A stretch of 18,073 nt of DNA from CAZFIM01 sp964519615 (GTDB lineage: Bacteria > Chloroflexota > Dehalococcoidia > GIF9 > UBA5629). Below the pieces are notes generated by a model. It did not search any database, was not told the origin of the DNA, and worked only from the letters and a program-made list of their open reading frames with translations. A program made the position numbers and the translations under genes. The DNA lies in NCBI GenBank assembly GCA_964519615.1, contig CAZFIM010000051.1, positions 1 to 18,073 of the forward strand, written 5' to 3'. Shown piece after piece: positions 8,357 through 15,696 of this stretch. Numbering within the stretch: the first letter of the stretch is position 1; every line of letters begins with the position of its first letter.

Positions 8357-9913
8357 TCAAATCTGAATCCAACGGCTCCTCAACGCTTTGTATATAGCCT
8401 CTGTTCTGGAATTAACAGACATTTTGCCGAAAATAGAACGGAAATGAGCCCCAACAGTACGTTCAGAAAGCTTCAAGCTAACTGCTATGTCTTTGTTTGA
8501 CATGCCTTTACTCGCCAGAGCAAGAATCTCAAGCTCCCGCGGATTCAACGTACTTGGTACCAGAGTTTTACTGCCAGGCTTGCTCATCTCATTAACAATA
8601 TTTTGCAGTACCTCAAGAGTTGCTGCTGCTTGAGTACAATAATTCATCAGGCCCTGATATTGCACTTCAGCCATTCGTAATGCTTCAATGGTCCTTTTGC
8701 TCTCAGTGATATCGCGTCCTATTACTTGTAGATATTCCCGATTATGAATTTTGACTTTACTGGTTACACAATCAAGTACGACGGTTTTCCCATCTGCTCT
8801 CAATATTTCGAACTCATAAGAAACATTCTGATGATTCTTCTTCAAGATATTAAATGCTTTAAGTGCTTCTTCCTGTTGAGATTGAGGCCTGATCTCCCAG
8901 ATACTATGGTTTATCAATTCATCTCTAGGACGTCCCGTCATCCGTTCAAAAGCATGATTGCAATCAAATATGAGATTTGAATCCAGTTCAACCAGAAGCA
9001 ATCCATCGTGCGCTTTTTCAAAGATGATCCTGTATTTTTCTTCGCTTTCTTTCATCGAGATTGATGCTTGCTTACTGAGAGTAATATCATGCAATACGGT
9101 CTGTATTGCAGGTTTGTTTAAATAGGTAATATTCGTTGAAATACATTCAACCACCATTTCTTTTTCGTCAGGTCGCTTAAGCTTGGCCTCATAGACCACT
9201 TTTCTCTTCCCCTGCTTCAATTTATTAAATTGCTTTTTGACCGCGGGCACATCGGCAGCGTGTATAATTTCAGTAATATCTTTATCGATGACCTCTTTCT
9301 CACTGGATAAACCTGCCATGATTTTCAATGTATCATTGGCATAAACAATTTTAGTTCTAGTATGAATACAAATACCGTAGGGGGAAAGCTCAATAAGTGA
9401 GCGATAGCGCTCCTCACTGTTCTTTAAAGCAATTTCCGCTTCTTTCCTTGCAGTTATATCCAGAATATTACCCATAGTGGCGGGTTTTCCATTATATTCA
9501 AGGCTTACGGCCACAACCTCAGCCCATATGACTTTCCCATTCTTTTTAACCCTTCTAATTTCGAATCTTTGCGGCAGTGTCCCTTTGGATATCTTCTTTT
9601 TTACTTTTGGTGTTATAACCTGTCTATCTTCGGGATGGATAAGGTTGGTATATTTCATGCCGATTAATTCATCCTGTCCATATCCATGCATTTTAGCGAA
9701 CTGCTCATTTACGAAAAGATATTTATCATCCTGATGAAGAAAAACTCCCGTTAAAGAGCATTCCGCCAGCATTTTATACATAGTATCTGAGCCAAGCTGT
9801 CTCTCCAATGCCATGTCCAACTTTGCCCCTATGGCATTAAGAGACGAAAGCTGTTCCCGCAGCCCTTCTATTTCTGTTATCAATTGAGTTTTTGTCTTAT
9901 TGTTATTTTTCAT
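8357..9913 (-). CDS. Triple-PAS sensor with C-terminal LuxR-type DNA-binding domain
   Basis: A soluble one-component regulator of 518 residues with no membrane segment and no receiver or kinase domain. A short coiled coil (about residues 5-40) precedes three PAS modules at about 43-155, 166-280 and 290-405. Each ends in the DIT(A/L/E)-type PAC sequence: DITARK, DITLSK, DITESK. A helical linker leads to a LuxR/GerE helix-turn-helix at about 453-513, with LNPRELEILALASKGMSNKDIA and SERTVGAH. The PAS ligand (haem, flavin or small molecule) cannot be read from the sequence. Multi-PAS LuxR proteins are, from memory, common in Dehalococcoidia. The nearest upstream target is unknown. It is transcribed away from the tRNA and the oxidoreductase genes, and a 12-bp palindrome lies 133 bp upstream of its start. 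Confidence 0.9.
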   Translation of the reverse strand: MKNNNKTKTQLITEIEGLREQLSSLNAIGAKLDMALERQLGSDTMYKMLAECSLTGVFLHQDDKYLFVNEQFAKMHGYGQDELIGMKYTNLIHPEDRQVITPKVKKKISKGTLPQRFEIRRVKKNGKVIWAEVVAVSLEYNGKPATMGNILDITARKEAEIALKNSEERYRSLIELSPYGICIHTRTKIVYANDTLKIMAGLSSEKEVIDKDITEIIHAADVPAVKKQFNKLKQGKRKVVYEAKLKRPDEKEMVVECISTNITYLNKPAIQTVLHDITLSKQASISMKESEEKYRIIFEKAHDGLLLVELDSNLIFDCNHAFERMTGRPRDELINHSIWEIRPQSQQEEALKAFNILKKNHQNVSYEFEILRADGKTVVLDCVTSKVKIHNREYLQVIGRDITESKRTIEALRMAEVQYQGLMNYCTQAAATLEVLQNIVNEMSKPGSKTLVPSTLNPRELEILALASKGMSNKDIAVSLKLSERTVGAHFRSIFGKMSVNSRTEAIYKALRSRWIQI

Positions 9914-10045
9914 CTACTACAGACTAAAATATCCACCATATTTACAATTAAGTAAGAAATAATTTTGATATATTTTATACTATTACATAGAATTATTAAA
10001 CACTTTATGACATGTTTCTAAGGGGGATTTTTAGTTTTTCTTCAT

Positions 10046-10057
10046 AGAGATATCTCT
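10046..10057. repeat. Perfect 12-bp palindrome, possible operator
   Basis: AGAGATATCTCT is a perfect palindrome 133 bp upstream of the PAS-LuxR start codon. LuxR-family dimers bind dyad sites, so autoregulation is conceivable, but nothing beyond symmetry and position supports it. Confidence 0.25.
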
Positions 10058-10202
10058 TGTGACAGTGCCCTCAAAAGCTGATTGTAAGCATCGACATCCC
10101 ACCCATAATATAAAAGCCCACAGAAACATACAGCAACTCGATATGTACGACGTCGGATACACATTAACACGGTTTTATTAAGAATTCAAATTCCTATTCA
10201 GC

Positions 10203-10231
10203 TTTACAAACTAACATTTTGTGGATAAAAT
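10203..10231 (+). promoter_or_regulatory. Sigma70-type promoter of the tRNA-Gly gene
   Basis: TTTACA (10203-10208), a 17-bp spacer and TAAAAT (10226-10231) give near-consensus boxes with ideal spacing. Transcription would begin about 7 nt before the mature tRNA 5' end. Confidence 0.6.
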
Positions 10232-10244
10232 GAAGCTGTCTTAT

Positions 10245-10319
10245 GCGGGAGTAACTCAGCGGAAGAGTTCCTGCCTTCCAAGCAGGCTGTCGCGGGTTCG
10301 AATCCCGTCTCCCGCTCCA
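10245..10319 (+). tRNA. tRNA-Gly (anticodon TCC), 3' CCA encoded
   Basis: All four arms fold. The acceptor stem is GCGGGAG (10245-10251) pairing with CTCCCGC (10309-10315). The D stem is ACTC/GAGT. The anticodon stem CCTGC/GCAGG encloses the loop CTTCCAA, giving anticodon TCC at 10277-10279. The T arm is GCGGG-TTCGAAT-CCCGT. The discriminator T at 10316 is followed by a genome-encoded CCA at 10317-10319. It reads GGA and, by wobble, other glycine codons. Confidence 0.97.
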
Positions 10320-10326
10320 GTATTTT

Positions 10327-10346
10327 CCCCTGCATGGGGGTTTTTT
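10327..10346 (+). terminator. Rho-independent terminator after tRNA-Gly
   Basis: CCCC and GGGG pair around a TGCAT loop and are followed directly by six T residues (10341-10346). The stem is short but all GC. It lies 8 nt after the tRNA CCA end and, with the promoter, makes the tRNA a self-contained unit. Confidence 0.6.
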
Positions 10347-10699
10347 ATTTTATTAATTCCATTGCGTTACAACGCGTCACATCTCATCTCCTGCAGTAAT
10401 TGTGTTCGTAGGCATCACCTGCTATATAAGTTCAATACAATAGATGGTAAATTTGATAGGCAGTAGTATCCATGGTTATTTTACATTATCAGGATAGCTT
10501 TAAACGCTTAACAAACCCTGAACTCTCTTAAATCTATCCCTCTACAATACTGAGTGTACTTATGATTGTCTAATTTCTACTTTACCATGTACAAAAAGAT
10601 GCAAATGGTTTACCATCTAACTATACAAGAAGTTTTGGCAGCCGTATCAATGACCTGAGTAAAATTTATTTGTGTCCAAATAAGTATCAGGAGAAATCT
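10347..10699. other. Intergenic spacer upstream of the 2-oxoacid oxidoreductase genes
   Basis: About 350 bp with no gene that I can support. It contains an 11-bp inverted pair, TAGATGGTAAA (10441-10451) and TTTACCATCTA (10609-10619). The second arm overlaps a small dyad ATGGTTTACCAT, and a further TTTACCAT lies at about 10581. GCGTTACAACGC at 10364-10375 is another small dyad. The promoter of the downstream operon must lie here, but no pair of boxes stands out. Confidence 0.4.
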
Positions 10700-12415
10700 A
10701 TGAGCGAAGCAAGATTAATGATTGGCGGCGAGGCAGGACAGGGAGTACAGTCAATCGGTTATATTCTATCCAAATTGTTCGCTCGCGAGGGGTTTTATGT
10801 ATACAGCGATCAGGATTATGAGTCACGGGTCAGAGGAGGCCACAATTTTTATCGAATTCGCATAAAAGATACTGATGTCAATGCGATCGACGAGTCATTG
10901 GACATTTTACTTGCTCTCAATAAAGAAAGTATCGATCTTCATCATAATGAACTTGCTAAAGAAGGGTTAGTTATTTTCGATAAAGAGAGAGCCCCTGATA
11001 TTCACGGTCGCAATCTCATTGGAATCCCATCCGAGGAATTGGCCGATAAAGAAGCAGGAAATAAGGTAATGGCCAATACGGTCGCACTGGGTGCCTGTTT
11101 GGGGCTCATGGACTACGATCTTAAAAACGCAAAAAAGCTGCTTACGGAGACTTTTGGTAAGGAAAGCGGAAAGACCAATACTAAAGCACTGCTCGCGGGA
11201 TACAATTATATAAAGGCTAATTTTCATGATTCTTTCCATATCCAGAAAAAAAGCAACGTAAAAAAGAAAATGTTATTCCTTAATGGCAACGAAGCTCTCG
11301 CACTTGGAGCCATTGCCGCCGGATGCAAATTTATCTCCGCATACCCAATGACGCCAGCCAGTTCCATAATGGAATATATGGCGGCTCATGAAGACAAGGG
11401 ATTGATTGTAGTTCAAACCGAGGACGAGATAAGCGCAATCAACATGGCGATTGGAGCAGGATATGCGGGTGTTCGTGCTATGACCGCAACTTCCGGGAGT
11501 GGTTTCTGCCTAATGGTCGAGGGACTCGGACTGGCCGGCCTTACCGAAACTCCTGTAGTCATAGTAGATGCACAAAGACCCGGACCTGCAGTAGGTCTCC
11601 CTACCCGTACCGAACAGGGAGACCTCCAGTTCGTTCTCTATGCACACCACGGCGATTTCCCTCGTATTGTACTTGCACCTTCAACAATAGAAGATGTCTT
11701 CTACCTCACGGTAAAAGCATTTAATCTGGCTGAACAATTTCAAGTTCCCGTTATTATTCTTACAGACCATCACCTTGCATCCTCCTACAAAACAGTACCT
11801 CATTTTGATTTCAGAAAGGTTAAGATAAATCGCGGAGAACTCTACGAGGACAACAATAGTAATATCGTTTATAAAAGACATTTGCTGACTGCTTCGGGTA
11901 TTTCACCCCGTGCTTTTCCGGGGATAACCAGAGCACTTGTAGTTACGGATTCAGATGAACACAACGAAGAAGGGCACATGATTGAAGACGGTTATACACG
12001 TACCAGCCAGGTTGAAAAACGCCTGCGTAAATATAAAGGCATCCGCACACAAATCAGCATTCCTGCGATATCCGGTCCCATAAAAGCTGACATTACCTTA
12101 ATAAGCTGGGGCAGTACATACGGAGCAGTGAAAGAAGCTGTTGAGACGCTGAACAAACAAGGCATAAAAGTCAATATGCTGCATCTCACTGAACTCTGGC
12201 CGTTTCCCGCAAAGAACGTGCAAACAATACTTAATGATGCGCGTATTTGTTATGTTATCGAGAACAACGCCGGCGGCCAACTGGCACGTCTTATTCGTAG
12301 TGAAATAGGCATTGCCGTGACCGGTACGATACTGAAATATGACGGCCGCCCCTTTACTCCGGCATATATAGTAGAAAAAATCGGGAAAGGAGAAGTGTCC
12401 ACATGGTTACACTAA
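10700..12415 (+). CDS. korA: 2-oxoacid:ferredoxin oxidoreductase, fused gamma-alpha subunit
   Basis: Catalytic partner subunit of a thiamine-diphosphate, ferredoxin-linked enzyme that oxidatively decarboxylates, or reductively forms, 2-oxoacids with CoA in anaerobes. The 571 residues comprise an N-terminal gamma domain (about 1-185, opening with MIGGEAGQGVQSIG and YESRVRGGHN) joined to the alpha domain (about 190-571). The alpha domain carries GNEALALGAIAAG, SAYPMTPAS, ATSGSGFCLMVEG and the substrate loop PTRTEQGDL. The ATG at 10700 has AGGAG six bases upstream. A TTG at 10670 is in frame but lies before this site. The 3' end overlaps korB by 13 bp, so translation is coupled. The substrate could be 2-oxoglutarate, pyruvate or a branched-chain oxoacid. 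The kor symbol follows common usage for this layout and is not proof of 2-oxoglutarate specificity. Confidence 0.9.
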   Translation: MSEARLMIGGEAGQGVQSIGYILSKLFAREGFYVYSDQDYESRVRGGHNFYRIRIKDTDVNAIDESLDILLALNKESIDLHHNELAKEGLVIFDKERAPDIHGRNLIGIPSEELADKEAGNKVMANTVALGACLGLMDYDLKNAKKLLTETFGKESGKTNTKALLAGYNYIKANFHDSFHIQKKSNVKKKMLFLNGNEALALGAIAAGCKFISAYPMTPASSIMEYMAAHEDKGLIVVQTEDEISAINMAIGAGYAGVRAMTATSGSGFCLMVEGLGLAGLTETPVVIVDAQRPGPAVGLPTRTEQGDLQFVLYAHHGDFPRIVLAPSTIEDVFYLTVKAFNLAEQFQVPVIILTDHHLASSYKTVPHFDFRKVKINRGELYEDNNSNIVYKRHLLTASGISPRAFPGITRALVVTDSDEHNEEGHMIEDGYTRTSQVEKRLRKYKGIRTQISIPAISGPIKADITLISWGSTYGAVKEAVETLNKQGIKVNMLHLTELWPFPAKNVQTILNDARICYVIENNAGGQLARLIRSEIGIAVTGTILKYDGRPFTPAYIVEKIGKGEVSTWLH

Positions 12416-13257
12416 AAGACTATACAGGTCTTAAACCAGCATGGTGTCCAGGATGCGGCAATTTCGGTATTTTAGCAGCCCTTAATACGGCGCTGGTACA
12501 ACTAGATTTGAAGCCTCATATGGTATTAATGGTTTCCGGTATTGGACAGGCGGGGAAGCTGCCTCATTACTCGAGATCTAACATTTTCAACTCACTTCAT
12601 GGCCGTGCGCTCCCTGTCGCTATTGGAGCAAAACTTGCCAATCCGGAACTCACTGTCATTGCTGTTAGCGGTGACGGTGATGGTTATGGAGAGGGAGGCA
12701 ACCACTTCCTTCATGCGATTCGCCGTAACCATGACCTTACCTATCTTGTCCATAATAACCAGATCTACGGATTGACCAAAGGACAGGCATCGCCTACCAG
12801 CGATGAAGGGTTTATTACCAAAACTAGTCCTGAAGGAGCTTCATATGCCCTCAACCCTGTAGCACTGGCAATAACCGGAGGCGCAAGCTTTGTTGCCAGA
12901 GGTTTTGCAGGTGATATCGAACACCTTTCTACTCTTATTCAAAAAGGTATCCGCCACAAAGGATTCTCTCTTATCGATATCCTTCAACCATGCGTATCAT
13001 TTAACCACAAAAATACTTTTACATGGTATAGAGATAGAATATACCGCCTTGATGATGAAAAAGATTATGATCCTTCTGACATACGTCAGGCAAAATCTAT
13101 ATCCGACGAATGGGGTGAAAGAATACCCGTGGGAATAATATACAATGTAGAACGTACCACATTTGAAGAGAAGCAATTATCCCTGCGGAAAGGCCCACTG
13201 GTCAAACAAAAAATGTTCCCTTCACAGGTAAAGCCGCTTCTCGATCAATTTCGCTAA
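12403..13257 (+). CDS. korB: 2-oxoacid:ferredoxin oxidoreductase, beta subunit
   Basis: Thiamine-diphosphate- and [4Fe-4S]-binding subunit that pairs with the gamma-alpha protein. The 284 residues are normal for the family. Visible are WCPGCGN (Cys15, Cys18), HGRALPVAIGAKLANP, the TPP motif beginning SGDGDGYGEGGNH and ending at VHNN with the following QIYGLTKGQASPTS, and Cys197 in DILQPC. The canonical beta subunit also has a cluster cysteine directly after SGIG. Here that residue is Gln49, and the nearby alternative position is Ser59. Only three of the four expected cluster ligands are therefore apparent. The start ATG has AGGAG 10 nt upstream, inside korA. No separate ferredoxin-like delta subunit follows, which fits the two-subunit class. 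Confidence 0.92.
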   Translation: MVTLKDYTGLKPAWCPGCGNFGILAALNTALVQLDLKPHMVLMVSGIGQAGKLPHYSRSNIFNSLHGRALPVAIGAKLANPELTVIAVSGDGDGYGEGGNHFLHAIRRNHDLTYLVHNNQIYGLTKGQASPTSDEGFITKTSPEGASYALNPVALAITGGASFVARGFAGDIEHLSTLIQKGIRHKGFSLIDILQPCVSFNHKNTFTWYRDRIYRLDDEKDYDPSDIRQAKSISDEWGERIPVGIIYNVERTTFEEKQLSLRKGPLVKQKMFPSQVKPLLDQFR

Positions 13258-13443
13258 AATAGCGTGTTAACTGATACAATCCTGAACAAACAATGTTAGT
13301 CAGCAGCGATGGGCTTGAGTACAGACTGTAATAAATACAATCGCTGTAGCAAAAGATGATCAATATTTCTTGAGTGCATCGCCGTTTGAATAAGCTTTTG
13401 ACACCGTATCTACTTAAATTCCGGCAATAAGCAAAAACGGTGC

Positions 13444-13470
13444 AAGAATAATGCTATTATTCTTTCTTTT
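13444..13470 (+). terminator. AT-rich hairpin between korB and the DUF72 pseudogene, possible terminator
   Basis: AAGAATAAT and ATTATTCTT pair perfectly around a GCT loop and are followed by TTCTTTTCTC on the plus strand. The stem is weak (AT-rich), but it sits in the convergent gap just before the DUF72 3' end. It lies 190 bp past the korB stop, so it is a tentative call. Confidence 0.35.
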
Positions 13471-13476
13471 CTCAGA

Positions 13477-14203
13477 TCACAATTTGATCATTTGTTTTAG
13501 CGTTAAAGCATTTTCAACAGCATAAGCCATCTCATCATTATCGAAATAGCAAAAATACATCCTTCCCTTCTTCCACCCATCGCATAATACTATCAGCCCT
13601 CCTTAAAAGCATCTTACGCTCATACCTATTCTTATATGGCTCAGCCGGACCAAGCAATCTCATATAGACAAAGTCTGAGGTTACAAAGTGCGGTGATTCT
13701 CTTTCTGCAAAATCATAGATACAAAAAGCAGCCCCGCGCTGACTTAGAAGTGTTTCAATCGGTTCTTCAAACCAGCTGTCATCACGAAATTCAAAAGCAT
13801 ATCTATATCCAGCGGGTAAAGATTGAAGAAAATCCATTAACCTCCCGGGATTAATTTTCCAGTGCGGAGGCATTTGAAATAGAACAGGTCCAAGATTGTC
13901 CCCGAGTATTTTAATCCTCGTCATAAAATTATCAATCATTGTTTCTGTATCTTTGAATTTCTTAATATGAGTGATATAACGGCTGGCTTTAACAGAAAAA
14001 ATGAAGCTTGACGGAACTACAGCCTTCCAACTGGTAAAAATATGTTCTTCAGGCAACCGATAAAAGGTATTATTAATCTCTACAGTATCGAAGCGGGACA
14101 CATAATAGTTAAGAAGATGCTCGTTTGCTATGTTAAGTGGATAGAAGCGCCCTTTCCAGTGCTTATAATGCCAGCCGGATGTTCCTATATATATGCGGCG
14201 AAT
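13477..14203 (-). pseudogene. DUF72 family gene with disrupted frame at both ends
   Basis: DUF72 proteins are TIM-barrel proteins of about 240 residues and uncertain function. The intact central frame (codon 14101 to stop 13538) reads VEINNTFYRLP, LFQMPPHW and YAFEFRDDSW. Two lesions are visible. At the 5' end the family's opening, IYIGTSGWHYKHWKGRFYP, is encoded at 14194-14138 in the same frame, but no ATG, GTG or TTG lies between it and the upstream TGA at 14210-14212. An ATG at 14210 is out of frame and would be restored by one extra AT in the TATATATAT tract at 14186-14194. At the 3' end the frame stops after VFLLFR, yet removing one T from the five-T run (13551-13555) restores a normal DUF72 tail (YFDNDEMAYAVENALTLK) ending at 13477. 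It is either a decaying gene or a sequence with two slippage errors. It lies 36 bp after the glycosidase-like gene. Confidence 0.75.
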
Positions 14204-14239
14204 GTTCCATCAGAATACGCAGCCCGTCTATCCACAATG

Positions 14240-15370
14240 CTATTCAACAGGCAATTGCAGACGATTAATTTCTCTGCTTAAATTTTCCATACTTTTTATA
14301 GGATTTCCTGCGTTATCAAAAAATGAGTACCCTGGATCGTCAGCACTCAAAGCAGCATAAAGCAGCACAATCGAAGCACCATGATTAATAAGGCTTTCCA
14401 GATATTCAACGGTAAAATTACTGGCATCAGGTGGCGACCAACTGTAATAATTTGTTTCTTTTATCCAATAACCTTCATGTGAATATCCGTTATTGCGCAG
14501 CCATTCGGTGAGAGTTTTTATGCGTGTATTATAGAGTTCAAGACTATCACCATAAATGGTAAAACAAGGCCAATCGGTCACATCAAGCCCTGCCTTAATA
14601 ATATCATCCCTCACAGGAGCCGTCCCCTCTGAGTGACCGGATAAATTGGTGACTACAGGAACATTGAGTTCTCGATTTATAATACATTTTAAATATGATA
14701 AGTAATTTGCCACATCCTCCGGTTGGTAATTATTACCACCGACTGGAATATTCAGTTCATTCTCTATTACCACGGCGACAGTATTGGGATAATGTGTCAT
14801 AACATCAGCAAAACGAGAGGCCCATTGTCCTACCGTGTCTGAATGACGTGAATGACTCATCATGAAATCGGGGTTGCTTAAATCATCCGCATCGGGTTGA
14901 TGCCGAGCTACAATATGCGGCATAACAAGCATTTTATGTTCATAAATTAGATCGAACATTGCAGAATAGCGTTCAAATTCCTCTCCCGCTTTACCCCCGA
15001 AATTATGGATAGATTCAGGTTCAAAAGATACTATCCTTACCCCGGAATGTTCAAGATATGTCAATATCTTGTCCCAACGTGCAACGTTTTCAGGCAGCCA
15101 ATAGCTTTCAGCAAAATCATGCGAAAGGCCAAATCCTAATGTAACACCAACCAGGTTTCTCTTATGCCCATTCAATATAAAGGATCCGTCATGATCGATA
15201 ATAACATGTTCTGAGCTTCGGTCCGGCCATTTTATGAGTGCACTGAACATAGCATCACACGGTGAAATATGTCCCGGTTTAATAAAAAATAGTACTGCAA
15301 ATATCACACAAAGCAGAAGGAAAACCAGTAACAATAGCACATAATTGTGTCTTAACGACTTTACAGTCAT
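14240..15370 (-). CDS. Membrane-anchored TIM-barrel glycoside hydrolase-like protein
   Basis: The protein has 376 residues. One hydrophobic N-terminal segment (about residues 9-31), preceded by basic residues, indicates a signal anchor with the rest outside the cytoplasmic membrane. The remainder resembles clan-A glycoside hydrolases (cellulase/mannanase type). Asn204-Glu205 in VVIENELN would be the general acid after strand 4, and Glu305 in YWIKETNYYSW the nucleophile after strand 7, about 100 residues later as is usual. I cannot assign a GH family or substrate, and an inactive relative is possible. The start ATG has AAAGGA 7 nt upstream. It follows the selenoprotein candidate by 28 bp and precedes the DUF72 gene by 36 bp, suggesting a three-gene unit. 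Confidence 0.65.
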   Translation of the reverse strand: MTVKSLRHNYVLLLLVFLLLCVIFAVLFFIKPGHISPCDAMFSALIKWPDRSSEHVIIDHDGSFILNGHKRNLVGVTLGFGLSHDFAESYWLPENVARWDKILTYLEHSGVRIVSFEPESIHNFGGKAGEEFERYSAMFDLIYEHKMLVMPHIVARHQPDADDLSNPDFMMSHSRHSDTVGQWASRFADVMTHYPNTVAVVIENELNIPVGGNNYQPEDVANYLSYLKCIINRELNVPVVTNLSGHSEGTAPVRDDIIKAGLDVTDWPCFTIYGDSLELYNTRIKTLTEWLRNNGYSHEGYWIKETNYYSWSPPDASNFTVEYLESLINHGASIVLLYAALSADDPGYSFFDNAGNPIKSMENLSREINRLQLPVE

Positions 15371-15398
15371 ATATCTATCCTTTATATCGGGACAACTA

Positions 15399-15569
15399 TT
15401 ACGAATGTGAAGACAGCCCGGTTACGATTATTATTCCTATCAAGGCTCCGAATATTGCCCCTGTCCAGGGACTTGCTGTAATGCCTCATGTACTGCCGGA
15501 GCAGCTTCCAAAATATCCAATCAGCCCACCAATAACCGCACCGATAAATATACCCAATCCATATTTCAT
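15399..15569 (-). CDS. Candidate selenoprotein: small DUF6132-like membrane protein with in-frame TGA
   Basis: The frame runs ATG at 15569 to TAA at 15401-15399, giving 56 residues if the single internal TGA (15488-15486, codon 28) is read as selenocysteine. Before the TGA lies a Gly-rich hydrophobic helix (LGIFIGAVIGGLIGYFG) and then CSGST. After it come GITASPWTGAIFGALIG and a second hydrophobic stretch. From memory, DUF6132-type proteins carry a CxxxxCPITxxPW block between two such helices. Here the spacing is identical, with TGA in place of the second Cys and ITASPW matching ITxxPW. A hairpin suited to a bacterial SECIS follows 13 nt after the TGA. The ribosome site is weak (GGA 15 nt upstream). 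Function is unknown, though a thiol/selenol redox or selenium/sulfur-handling role is plausible. The alternative is a nonsense mutation, noting that the DUF72 gene two positions downstream is broken. Confidence 0.6.
15457..15472 (-). other. SECIS-like hairpin downstream of the in-frame TGA
   Basis: On the minus strand GTCCCT and AGGGGC form six pairs (one G-T wobble) around a GGAC loop. The loop begins 20 nt after the TGA. The described bacterial SECIS consensus is a short stem whose small apical loop has a G in its first two positions, placed roughly 16-37 nt from the UGA. This hairpin satisfies all three conditions. The stem also encodes Pro-Trp-Thr-Gly, so part of the pairing could be coding constraint. 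Confidence 0.5.
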
Positions 15570-15696
15570 GATTACTATAATATTTCCAATTGTTATTGTC
15601 TATATACTACTTTAATATATACAATAATATATTGCTTATTTTAGTGCCTTATTTTCACTTGGTATGTAACTTATATCTCCTATATGGTATGGGCAA

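Larger units (their letters stand above)
9914..10244. other. Divergent intergenic region upstream of PAS-LuxR and tRNA-Gly
   Basis: About 330 bp with no credible gene. The first 100 bp are very AT-rich and include a minus-strand TATAAAAT that may be the -10 of the regulator gene. A perfect palindrome AGAGATATCTCT lies at 10046-10057, and a shorter one, CGACGTCG, lies near 10148. The right end carries the tRNA promoter, listed separately. Confidence 0.4.

Noticed and set aside
10221..10466. 81-codon open frame across the tRNA
   Set aside because: It runs through tRNA-Gly and its terminator and has no protein-like features.
13303..13342. CAGCGAT/ATCGCTG pair after korB as a terminator
   Set aside because: The arms are separated by nearly 30 nt and are not followed by a T-run.
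13538..14101. The 187-residue DUF72 frame as a complete gene
   Set aside because: Both ends lack conserved DUF72 parts that are present just outside in the same or a shifted frame, so it is recorded as a disrupted gene.
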